DNA from: CAJBIL01 sp044359525
GTDB lineage: Bacteria; Pseudomonadota; Gammaproteobacteria; Burkholderiales; Rhodocyclaceae
Length of the DNA stretch: 64,000 nt
Assembly (NCBI GenBank): GCA_044359525.1
Contig: JBIKLY010000005.1
Span: 6,275-70,274 of the forward strand
Reading direction: 5' to 3'
The translations under genes and the position numbers were made by a program. How positions within the stretch are numbered: position 1 is the stretch's first letter; every line of letters starts with the position of its first letter. This document shows positions 51,261 to 59,019 of the stretch, piece after piece. The notes under the pieces are model-generated. The model saw only the letters and a list, made by a program, of their open reading frames with translations. It searched no databases and was not told where the DNA came from.

Positions 51261-52710
51261 CCCGGGCAAGATACGGCGCGATGCGCCGCTGTCAGCTTTT
51301 GTTACCCTGCGCCAGCTGGTGCAGGGCGTGCCGGTCGACGTACCCCCTTCGGCCAGCGTGCGCGAAACCGTGCTCAAACTCGATGCTGAACGAATTGATG
51401 CGGTTGTCGTGGTTGATCAAGCGAGCCGGGTCGCTCTGGGGATTGTCACCCTGCGCGATTTATTGCTTCGGATCACCATCGAGGCCGGCGACCTCGACGC
51501 GCCGATCGCCAGCGTGATGACGGCGGCGCCGATCTGCATTCTGGCTGATGCGACGGCGCATCAGGCCAGCGTCATCATGGTTCGCCGTGGTGTCCGCTAT
51601 CTGGTGCTTACTGAGGCGGATGGCAGCTATTTCGGGATTGTCTCGCAGCTTGATCTTTATGCGCTGCCCAGCGCGCGGGCCAGCGAGTTGGTTGCCGCGA
51701 TTCTGGCGGCAACGAATATTGAGACGCTGGTCGGTCTGGCCGCCGGAATCCGCGATCTGGCCAGCCGGATGCTGGCTGAGCGGGTGGGTGCGGATGCGCT
51801 GTGTCAACGCATCTCGGCACTCAACGATCTGCTCACGCTGCAGGTGATCGAGTTGACTGCCTGCCGCTTCGAGCTGCCTTACGTTCAGTGGTGCTGGCTG
51901 GTGTTTGGTTCGGAGGGGCGTCTTGAGCAGACGCTGTCGACCGATCAGGACAACGGCCTGGTCTTTGCCGCTGGTTCGGCCGCAGAAGCCGTCACGCTAC
52001 GTGCGGCTTTTTTGCCGTTTGCGCGCGCCGTCAATGAAACGCTTGATGCCTGTGGCTTTCCCTTGTGCAGGGGCGGGATCATGGCCAGCAATCCGCAGTG
52101 GTGTCTTTCGCTTGACGAGTGGAAAGCGGCCTTCGGTAGCTGGATGGCCAGCGGCGAGCCGCAGTCGCTGCTCAACTCGACAATTTTTTTCGATCTTCGT
52201 CCGCTTTACGGCCAGGAGTCTCTGGCCGGCGAACTGCAGGAATGCTTGCTTGCCAGAGCACCGTCGTACCCGATTTTTTTGCGTGCGCTGGTTGAAAACA
52301 CGATTAACTGGGAGTCGCCACTCACCTGGTGGCAGGGCTTTCGCTATGACGCCAACAAGGATCATCCGCACACCATCGATCTCAAGATGCACGGGTCGCG
52401 CCCTTTTGTCGATGCTGCACGCATTTATGCCCTGGCGCATGGCGTGCCGCAGACCAATACTGCCGAGCGCTTGCGCGCGGCAGCGCCGGCGCTGGGGATA
52501 CAGCCCCACGAAATTGCCGCATTGCTCGACGCTTTTTTCCATATCCAGCGGCTGCGCCTTGAGAACCAGGTTACCGGCCCGGCCGACGAAGCGCCAAACC
52601 GCGTTGATCCCGATCGCCTGCACGAGCTTGACCGGCTGATTCTCAAGGAGTCACTCAAGCAGGCGCGCAATCTACAGCAGAGGCTGGCGCGGGATTATTC
52701 GGTTTCCTAG
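51241..52710 (+). CDS. CBS-pair nucleotidyltransferase (DUF294 family)
   Basis: 489 residues. Two CBS domains (about 25-140; VVVVDQASRVALGIVTLRDLLL and RYLVLTEADGSYFGIVSQLDL), which usually bind adenine nucleotides. Then a GlnD-type nucleotidyltransferase core with G223-S224...E229-Q230 and T234-D235-Q236-D237-N238 (FGSEGRLEQTLSTDQDN), and the DUF294 C-terminal helical domain. Target protein or nucleotide unknown. ATG 51241 lies inside the end of the exonuclease gene, showing tight coupling. In several proteobacteria the same pair occurs next to SSS-type symporter genes (from memory, not checked). Confidence 0.87.
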   Translation: MPDSATSPGKIRRDAPLSAFVTLRQLVQGVPVDVPPSASVRETVLKLDAERIDAVVVVDQASRVALGIVTLRDLLLRITIEAGDLDAPIASVMTAAPICILADATAHQASVIMVRRGVRYLVLTEADGSYFGIVSQLDLYALPSARASELVAAILAATNIETLVGLAAGIRDLASRMLAERVGADALCQRISALNDLLTLQVIELTACRFELPYVQWCWLVFGSEGRLEQTLSTDQDNGLVFAAGSAAEAVTLRAAFLPFARAVNETLDACGFPLCRGGIMASNPQWCLSLDEWKAAFGSWMASGEPQSLLNSTIFFDLRPLYGQESLAGELQECLLARAPSYPIFLRALVENTINWESPLTWWQGFRYDANKDHPHTIDLKMHGSRPFVDAARIYALAHGVPQTNTAERLRAAAPALGIQPHEIAALLDAFFHIQRLRLENQVTGPADEAPNRVDPDRLHELDRLILKESLKQARNLQQRLARDYSVS

Positions 52711-52755
52711 CCGGCTGGCTCAGGGTGTGAAAAATTTGTTTGGGTGAGGTCGATC

Positions 52756-54084
52756 ATGGAACAGCAAGAAAAGTCGCAGTACCGGGGCGTAGTACACAGG
52801 ATGCTGACCACGATGGTGGGGATGAAAGGTTCAGACCTGTTTATCACAGCGGGTTTTCCGCCGGCAATCAAGCTCAACGGCAAGCTCACCAAGCTTAATG
52901 ACACGCCACTCACTGCAGAACAAACGCAAAAAATGGCGCATTCGATTTCGACCGAAAAGCAGTGGCAAAACTTCATCGATAGCAAAGGCTCGAACTTCGC
53001 CATTTCGCTTGAAGGTATCGGTCGTTTCCGGATCAACGTGTTCACGCAGCAGCAGCACCCGGGGATGGTTATCCGCGTCATCACTACCGAGATCCCCGAT
53101 TTCGACAAGATGAATCTGCCGCCCGTCCTGAAGTCCGTTGTCCTCGAAAAACGTGGTTTGGTGCTTCTGGTGGGTGGCACCGGATCGGGCAAGTCGACGA
53201 CACTGGCTGCGATGCTGGGGGTGCGTAACCGTGAAACGCACGGCCATATCATCACCATCGAAGACCCGGTTGAATACGTGCATACCCACATCAATTGCAT
53301 CGTTACCCATCGCGAGGTTGGCGTAGACACGGTGGGGTGGTTTGACGCGCTTAAAGATTCACTTCGCCAGGCGCCGGACGTGATCCTGATCGGCGAGATT
53401 CGCGATCAGGAAACGATGGAATATGCTTTGAATTTCGCCGAGACCGGGCATCTTTGCATGGCGACGCTGCATGCAAACAGCGCCAACCAGGCAATTGACC
53501 GCATCGTGAATTTTTTCCCCATCGAAAAGCGTGAGCAAGTGCTGAACGATATCTCGCTGAACATGCGCGCCATTATTTCGCAGCGTCTGGTGCGCAAGAT
53601 ATCTGGAGGGCGTGCGGCCGCAATCGAGATTTTGTTGAGTACGGCATCGTCAAGGGATGCGATTGCCAAGGGTGAGGTCGGAGGGCTGAAAGAAGTAATG
53701 AAGAAATCTGTCGAACAGGGCATGAAAACCTTCGATCAGTGTTTGTTTGAACTGTATGACAACGGCGAAATTTCTTTGCAGGAGTTGCAGCTCAATTCAG
53801 ATGCCAAAGGCGACCTGATGCTACGCCTGAAGTTGCAAAGTCCGCGATTCACAAAGGAGGTATTGGGAGGTGCGGCGGGCAGCCAATCCGCCGGATTGTC
53901 TTTTGACGGTCAGGTGGACAAGGAAAAAGAGGCGGCCGCGAAAAAAGCAGAAGAAGACGCAGCCCTGAAAGAAGCTGCAATGAAAAAAGCGGCTCAGAAT
54001 GTGGCGCCTGAAGAAGCCGTTGCAGCAAAAGCCGTTCCGCTCACGCTGGAACTGTCTGATCAGCCAGTGTCGCCGAAGGCATAG
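52756..54084 (+). CDS. pilU: PilU/PilT-type twitching ATPase
   Basis: 442 residues of the secretion-ATPase family. Walker A GGTGSGKST (K146), Asp box TIEDPVEYVH, Walker B VILIGEIRD, His box GHLCMATLHANS. The HREVGVDTVGWFDALKDSLRQAPD segment is closer to PilU than PilT in character. The C-terminus has an added tail (about residues 375-442) rich in Lys, Ala and Glu (DKEKEAAAKKAEEDAALKEAAMKKAA). It powers or assists type IV pilus retraction. ATG 52756 is preferred to the GTG at 52744. No other pilus gene is nearby except the cyclic-nucleotide-binding partner. Confidence 0.88.
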   Translation: MEQQEKSQYRGVVHRMLTTMVGMKGSDLFITAGFPPAIKLNGKLTKLNDTPLTAEQTQKMAHSISTEKQWQNFIDSKGSNFAISLEGIGRFRINVFTQQQHPGMVIRVITTEIPDFDKMNLPPVLKSVVLEKRGLVLLVGGTGSGKSTTLAAMLGVRNRETHGHIITIEDPVEYVHTHINCIVTHREVGVDTVGWFDALKDSLRQAPDVILIGEIRDQETMEYALNFAETGHLCMATLHANSANQAIDRIVNFFPIEKREQVLNDISLNMRAIISQRLVRKISGGRAAAIEILLSTASSRDAIAKGEVGGLKEVMKKSVEQGMKTFDQCLFELYDNGEISLQELQLNSDAKGDLMLRLKLQSPRFTKEVLGGAAGSQSAGLSFDGQVDKEKEAAAKKAEEDAALKEAAMKKAAQNVAPEEAVAAKAVPLTLELSDQPVSPKA

Positions 54085-54113
54085 ATCGATTATTCGCCAG
54101 ACAAGGAGAGGGT

Positions 54114-54644
54114 ATGGACGAGTTCGCGGCCATCGAAGACAACTTTGCCAGTTTCGCCAAGCTTCTCGTTGAAGACGCTACGGTTCGATTCGAAACACTG
54201 CGTGCTTGTTCATTCTTCGATCCTGTGCCCGATGAATGGCTGAAGCAAATTTCGGACATGGCCCAAATCCGGACGTTTTACCCGGATGTTTGCCTGACTT
54301 CGCAAGACGACGAAACGAAAGCCTTCTATGTCATCCTGCGCGGGACCGCCGAAGCGTATCGCAACGGCAAGTTGATTGGCACGATAGATACAGGCGAATG
54401 TATCGGAGAGGGCGTGTTCTTTGCCGACGGGAAAGTTTCGAGTTCTGCGACAGTGATCGCCGATTACAAAATTATTGCTGCGGAATTTAATAAAGCCGCT
54501 GTCGATAGTTTGCAAGCCGATGCCGAAGCCATGAAATGCATGGATAAAGCCTTGCTGCTGGCACTTTTCAAAAAATTGCAGGGGGCGAATCGCAAGATCG
54601 AAAAGCTACTGCTCATGCGGGCGGTTGAAGGCAAAGGCGAATAG
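54114..54644 (+). CDS. Cyclic-nucleotide-binding-domain protein
   Basis: 176 residues. An N-terminal helix leads into a CNB beta-roll (RACSFFDPVPDEWLKQISDMAQIRTFYPDVCL...FYVILRGTAEAYRNGKLIGTIDTGECIGEGVFFADGKVSSSATVIA), followed by a C-terminal helix bundle with no HTH. The phosphate-binding cassette (ECIGEGVFFADGKVSSSAT) retains the Gly-Glu but lacks the usual Arg-x-Ala, so nucleotide binding is uncertain. It lies 29 bp after pilU and is probably co-transcribed, suggesting a role in controlling retraction. Confidence 0.8.
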   Translation: MDEFAAIEDNFASFAKLLVEDATVRFETLRACSFFDPVPDEWLKQISDMAQIRTFYPDVCLTSQDDETKAFYVILRGTAEAYRNGKLIGTIDTGECIGEGVFFADGKVSSSATVIADYKIIAAEFNKAAVDSLQADAEAMKCMDKALLLALFKKLQGANRKIEKLLLMRAVEGKGE

Positions 54645-54647
54645 CGC

Positions 54648-55073
54648 TCAGCTTTCAAGCCGTGAGCGGAAGTTGTCGGGGACTTGCGCGATCTTGCGGG
54701 TCGTGTAGTCAAAGAAAACGATGCCGGTTTTGCCGCGCGCCACTTCGCGTTCTGTGTTCTTTTCGCGCATACACCAGAGCAGGTCGCAGCCCTTGCTGCC
54801 GAAATCACCGGCGCCCATGCTGACCACCATCACCTCGCCGTAAAAAGCTTCCGAGCGGTACTGCAATGCGGCATCCGAGACGATGATGCCGACGCCTTCA
54901 ACGTTCAGCTCGGTATAGTCAAGCGACTTGAAAAATCGTGCTCGTGCTTCGGAAACCACGGTGAGCAGGAGTGCGTTGTCGAGGTGTCCGCCATAGTTCA
55001 TGTGGCTGAGATAAAGCGTAATTTCAGTGGAGAAGGGGAGTGACTTGGGGAGTTCGATCTGGATACGGGACAT
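54648..55073 (-). CDS. Acyl-CoA thioesterase (4HBT hot-dog fold)
   Basis: 141 residues with the hot-dog signature LYLSHMNYGGHLDNALLLTVVSEARARFF and the later strand GKTGIVFFDYTTRKIAQVP. It hydrolyses acyl-CoA or related thioesters; the substrate is unknown. ATG 55073 has an AAGGAAAA site. It is convergent to the CNB gene, with 3 bp between stops, and is preceded by palindromic element copy 2. Confidence 0.82.
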   Translation of the reverse strand: MSRIQIELPKSLPFSTEITLYLSHMNYGGHLDNALLLTVVSEARARFFKSLDYTELNVEGVGIIVSDAALQYRSEAFYGEVMVVSMGAGDFGSKGCDLLWCMREKNTEREVARGKTGIVFFDYTTRKIAQVPDNFRSRLES

Positions 55074-55090
55074 GATTTTCCTTGAATGAA

Positions 55091-55290
55091 CCTAAAAACC
55101 GCATTCAACACAGAGAACACGGAGAAAAACACAGAGAAAACAGAGAAAACAGAGAGATCGCGTTAAATAGCGACGCACCCAGTTGGTGAGTCAAAGCTTC
55201 ACCTCTGTGCCTTCTGTGGCTCTGTGTTCTCTGCACCCCAAGGGTGTTTCCTTCGGGGCATGTTGAAAGAGCTTGCAACTGAGTTTTCTA
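55091..55290. repeat. Palindromic ACACAGAG-type intergenic element, copy 2
   Basis: Related to the element at 26838. Shared parts: CCTAAAAACC (55091-55100), TTCAACACAGAGAA (55104-55117), repeated ACAGAGAAAAC units, the right arm GGCTCTGTGTTCTCTG, and TGTTGAAAGAGCTT-GCAACTGAG. The right arm is split by a 27-nt insertion (55234-55260). The element fills the spacer between the histidine kinase and thioesterase genes and has no coding capacity. Confidence 0.75.
55234..55260. mobile_element. 27-nt hairpin-forming insertion inside palindromic element
   Basis: Comparison with the copy at 26838 shows an exact extra 27 nt between TTCTCTG and TGTTGAAAG. It can fold as CCCCAAGG, loop GTGTTT, CCTTCGGGG with one bulged base. 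This is the size and form of a small dispersed hairpin repeat that inserted into an existing element. Confidence 0.6.
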
Positions 55291-55297
55291 GAATGAA

Positions 55298-57865
55298 TCA
55301 GGCCGGAAGCGTCGGCAGCGTGACTACAAAGCGCGTACCGGCGCCCAGCACGCTATCAACCGTGATGGTGCCGCCGTGCAGATCCACTGCGCGTTTGACG
55401 ATGGCCAGGCCAAGGCCAGTGCCGGCAATAGCGCCGACATTACTGGCCCGGTAGAAAGTTTCGAAAAGATGTTCGATCTCGTCGGCGGGTAGCCCGATGC
55501 CTTGATCGGCGACGGTAAATTCAATTGCCTGTGGCTGGCTGGTGACGGTAAAAAGCACTGTTCCACCGGCCGGCGAATATTTCACGGCGTTTGACAGCAA
55601 ATTATCGAAAATATGGTGCAGCAGTTTTTCGTCAAAGCGCTGCTCGCCGATATTGCCGATCACCTGCAGCTTGATGCGACACTTGATCTTGTCCGATGCC
55701 TCCAGCAGTTGCGGGATTCCGCCGACCAGATTTTCGCAGAACTTCTGTAGCGGCAGCAAGGCCGGTTGGAACTCGATCTTGTCTGCATCCACCTTGCCGA
55801 TGGTCAGGATGTCTTCGAGCATTTTGGTCATCCGCTTGACGGCTTTCTCGATGCTGTCAATGACCTCAGTGCGTTCTTCGGCAGGCATCCTGTCGCTGTA
55901 GTACTTGAGCAACTCAGCCGACGACATGATGGTGGCCAGCGGTGTCCGGAATTCGTGCGAGGTCATCGACACGAAGCGTGATTTCAGCTGGTAGAGCTCT
56001 TTTTGTTGCTCCAGCGCGGCGCGGATCTCCGCTTCGGCCTGTTTGCGGTGCGTAATGTCGAGATAGGTCCAGATCGACCCCTTGCTGCTGTCGTTGTCGT
56101 CCACTGATTTGCCGAACAGTTCGGCCCAGAACAGGCTGCCATCCCTGCGCTTTAGCTGCCAGTCGGTGGAGAAGGGCTTGCCGTGGGCCATCACCGGGTA
56201 GGCCAGGTCGCCGATCAGTTGCCAGCTTCTGTCGTCAGGGAAATGGATGCGTGTCGATTGTCCGATCAGTTCTTCGGGTTCATAACCCATCATTGTGGCA
56301 AATTTCTTGTTGACCCACTGGTGACGGCGATCGGCAATGAAGCAGATGCCAACCAGCGCACTCTGCAAAATGGCCTCAAGTTCAGACGAGGTGCGTTTGA
56401 TTTCCTGCTCGGCTTTTTTTTGTCCGGAAATGTCATGAACGTTGGCCAGATAGAGCAACTCGTCACCGATCAGCATCTGACGCAAGGCGACATCGCAGAA
56501 CACCGTTGAGTTATCTCGTCGTTGAAACAGCCACTCGAAATACGCTTCGCCGCTTGCCAGCCGGTTCTTTATTTCGCTAGCCCGCTTGCTGCTTGGCTGG
56601 CCATCGGCTTGAAGCAATGGCGAAAAATATACCGGTGTCTGGCCGATGATCTGTTCGTGCGAGCAGCCAAAAAGTTTTTGCCCCACGCCGTTGCAATCGA
56701 CAATCACGTTGTCGCGTAACAAGAAAACTGCATCGAGCGCATTGTCAAACATTGACTGATAGCTTGCCTTGGCTGTTGCCAGTTTTCCAGCATCCTCAAG
56801 GGTACGCGTTCGTCCTTGTATGAAGATCCAGGTCAACAAGGTCAACAGGAAACTACCGCCGAGCATGATGCGGGCGATGAAACCCGGCTTGTCGCCATCG
56901 ACTTGCGCTTCGAAGCCGGGCAGGCTTTTTATGACCAGCGTCCACGTGTGCCCACCGATGCCGATGTGATGTATCGTTTTTAGCGGAGCGGTGAGGGACT
57001 TGCGGTCGGTGAGTGTGTTGCTCACGTCGTACATCAGGGCGTCACTGTTGATGACTTCGCCGTCATAAATCTGGATGGCGATATCGTCCGTCCGTTCGCC
57101 AAGGATGCCGTCCATCAGCTCCGACATACGGAACGAGGTGAAAACCCAACCTGTCGTATTGGCCCGTCGGTCGGCAAAAGTCTGGTAAGGCGAGTCGATG
57201 CCAAATACCGGCAGATACATCATGAACCCGGCCTGTTCCATTTTTCCGGGTTCCAGCGTGCTCCGTGTCAGGCGCGAGATGATCGGTTTGTTGAGATCGC
57301 GCGCGCGCTCCATGGCCGTGCGCAAGATGGCCGAAGTGTAGGGGTCAAAGCCGAGCATGCTTTGATTGCTTCCGGAAAACGGCTCGATATAGATGACGGG
57401 GGTATAGACTTCCCGCTTGCCATCTGGCTGGATGGCATAGTTGGCAAAGCCTTCCTTGCGCAGCATCGCTGCGTGCCGCTGTTTTCCGGCTGCCGGAACA
57501 ATCTGCGAAAAGCCGACAGCGTGGATGCCGGGATAGTTTTGGGGCAGGCGCAGTGCCTCGATATATTGATGAAATCCCCGGCGACCAAGCGTGCTGTCAT
57601 GTCCAAAGAAGCCACCAATGCCGCGCAGGATTTGCTCCTGTGCCTTCATCCGTTGCTCGATGCTGCCCGACACTTCGCGGACGCGAAAGTCGAATCTGGC
57701 TTGCAGATCGCGTTCGACATTTTCCTGCGCGTTTCTCCACAGCCACCAGGTACTGCCTAGTGAAAAGATGAGTACCGCGACCGGCAGCCACAGGGGTTGC
57801 AACCAGCCGTGTCGTTTAAACGGACGGTCGCTGCTGAACAGAGTCGAGCGGGTGACGGCAGTCAA
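55298..57865 (-). CDS. CHASE-PAS-PAS sensor histidine kinase
   Basis: 855 residues. Membrane helix (about 22-42), periplasmic CHASE domain (about 75-300; GIHAVGFSQIVPAAGKQRH, YTPVIYIEPFSGSNQSMLGFD), second helix (about 330-350), two PAS domains (about 370-490 and 500-625), HisKA with SMTSHEFRTPLATIMSSAELL, and HATPase with NLLSNAVKYSPAGG, DQGIGLP and GTGLGLAIVKR. All kinase motifs are intact. The start is TTG 57865, overlapping the phnD-like stop by 4 bp (TTGA), so the two are coupled. No response regulator lies next to it. Confidence 0.88.
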   Translation of the reverse strand: MTAVTRSTLFSSDRPFKRHGWLQPLWLPVAVLIFSLGSTWWLWRNAQENVERDLQARFDFRVREVSGSIEQRMKAQEQILRGIGGFFGHDSTLGRRGFHQYIEALRLPQNYPGIHAVGFSQIVPAAGKQRHAAMLRKEGFANYAIQPDGKREVYTPVIYIEPFSGSNQSMLGFDPYTSAILRTAMERARDLNKPIISRLTRSTLEPGKMEQAGFMMYLPVFGIDSPYQTFADRRANTTGWVFTSFRMSELMDGILGERTDDIAIQIYDGEVINSDALMYDVSNTLTDRKSLTAPLKTIHHIGIGGHTWTLVIKSLPGFEAQVDGDKPGFIARIMLGGSFLLTLLTWIFIQGRTRTLEDAGKLATAKASYQSMFDNALDAVFLLRDNVIVDCNGVGQKLFGCSHEQIIGQTPVYFSPLLQADGQPSSKRASEIKNRLASGEAYFEWLFQRRDNSTVFCDVALRQMLIGDELLYLANVHDISGQKKAEQEIKRTSSELEAILQSALVGICFIADRRHQWVNKKFATMMGYEPEELIGQSTRIHFPDDRSWQLIGDLAYPVMAHGKPFSTDWQLKRRDGSLFWAELFGKSVDDNDSSKGSIWTYLDITHRKQAEAEIRAALEQQKELYQLKSRFVSMTSHEFRTPLATIMSSAELLKYYSDRMPAEERTEVIDSIEKAVKRMTKMLEDILTIGKVDADKIEFQPALLPLQKFCENLVGGIPQLLEASDKIKCRIKLQVIGNIGEQRFDEKLLHHIFDNLLSNAVKYSPAGGTVLFTVTSQPQAIEFTVADQGIGLPADEIEHLFETFYRASNVGAIAGTGLGLAIVKRAVDLHGGTITVDSVLGAGTRFVVTLPTLPA

Positions 57866-58851
57866 CGCGCTTCTTTCTCGTAGGTCTCGCGGGAGAATCG
57901 TTCCCCGCTGGATGTTGCGACCTGGCGAATGATTTCCCAGTCTTTCCGGTAAGTGATCGGGTAAAAACGGTCGGCCCCATCAAAAGCCTGCTTCATTGGC
58001 TCGGTGAAGCGATAAGCAAAGAAGCATTTGACGATGCGCTCACGCAATTCCGGCAACAGGTCATGGGCATAGGCAAATGACGAGGTCGGAAAACGCGTAC
58101 TGCGGTAGATTACCCGGAAGTCGTTTTCTGTAATCTGGCCGCGCGCGATCATCCGTCGAAAAACATCCGAAGCCACCGCCGCTGCGTCGTAGTTGCCTGA
58201 GAGAACACCCATGACAGATTCGTCGTGTTTGCCGGAGAAGATGATCTTGTAATCCCTGTCCGGGACCAGACCCTCTTTCGGGAAGAGGGAAAGCGGCGCG
58301 ACATGGCCGGAGTTTGACGAAGGTGAGGTGTGTGCAACTTTCCTGTTCTTGAGATCGGCGAGCTTCTGGAACGGACTTTTCTTTCTGACGATCATCAGCA
58401 GGTTATAACCCTGGGCTTCCTTTTCCGTACCCTTCGCAGCAAACGGCACGGCGCCGGAAAGGTTCACGGCGAAGGCGGTTGGTCCGGTAGAAAAGCCGGC
58501 AATATGCAGTCGGCCGGAGCGCATCGCCTCGATTTCTGCGGCATTGGACTGGATTGCGTTGTACGCAACTTTCCGGCCGATGCACTGGGTCAGATATTCC
58601 GTGAAGGGCTTGAACAGCGCTTCATAAACCGTAGCGTCTTCGGTGGGGGTATAGGTGAATAACAGCGTTGCGGGGTTCTTGTGGCGCTTCGTATCGGTGG
58701 GTGTGTCGGCAACGAGGTCGTTATTTTCATCGCAGTAGGCGGGATCAAGATCACCCCGGTGGCGACAGTCGCTTTGCGCAAAAACGGGATGCGCGAGTAG
58801 GCCGGCAAGAAGCCAGGCTGCGATTTTTCCTGTTGTGCTGCCACTTGGCAT
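57862..58851 (-). CDS. PhnD-like phosphonate/phosphate-type binding protein coupled to a kinase
   Basis: 329 residues. A signal peptide (AAWLLAGLLAHPVFA) is followed by an Asp-rich segment DLDPAYCDENNDLVADTPTD that may bind Ca2+, then the PhnD fold: FTYTPTEDATVYEALFKPFTEYLTQCIGRKV, SNAAEIEAMRSGRLHIAGFSTGPTAFA, DLKNRKVAHTSPSSNSGH and SGNYDAAAVASDVF. GAGGAAAAG precedes the ATG. No ABC permease or ATPase is present; instead it overlaps a CHASE histidine kinase gene, so it probably acts as a ligand receptor for signalling. Ligand unknown. Confidence 0.85.
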   Translation of the reverse strand: MPSGSTTGKIAAWLLAGLLAHPVFAQSDCRHRGDLDPAYCDENNDLVADTPTDTKRHKNPATLLFTYTPTEDATVYEALFKPFTEYLTQCIGRKVAYNAIQSNAAEIEAMRSGRLHIAGFSTGPTAFAVNLSGAVPFAAKGTEKEAQGYNLLMIVRKKSPFQKLADLKNRKVAHTSPSSNSGHVAPLSLFPKEGLVPDRDYKIIFSGKHDESVMGVLSGNYDAAAVASDVFRRMIARGQITENDFRVIYRSTRFPTSSFAYAHDLLPELRERIVKCFFAYRFTEPMKQAFDGADRFYPITYRKDWEIIRQVATSSGERFSRETYEKEAR

Positions 58852-59019
58852 CGTGCTTTTCCTCTACGGCTATCGACCGGACAGGCCCGAAAAACATGGC
58901 GATCCGACAAAATAACCACGCCATAAAACAAAAAACTACTGCCAGTGGATTTTAGCTGTGTGCGGGAAAAACTACGAGTGCGAAATGATCGAATCGTCAA
59001 ATCTTTAACGATGTCATTG
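58852..59019. other. Spacer upstream of the phnD-like gene
   Basis: 168 bp between the 3' end of selO and the start of the phnD-like gene, both on the minus strand. It must hold the promoter of the two-gene operon, but no clear -35/-10 pair was identified. Confidence 0.35.
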
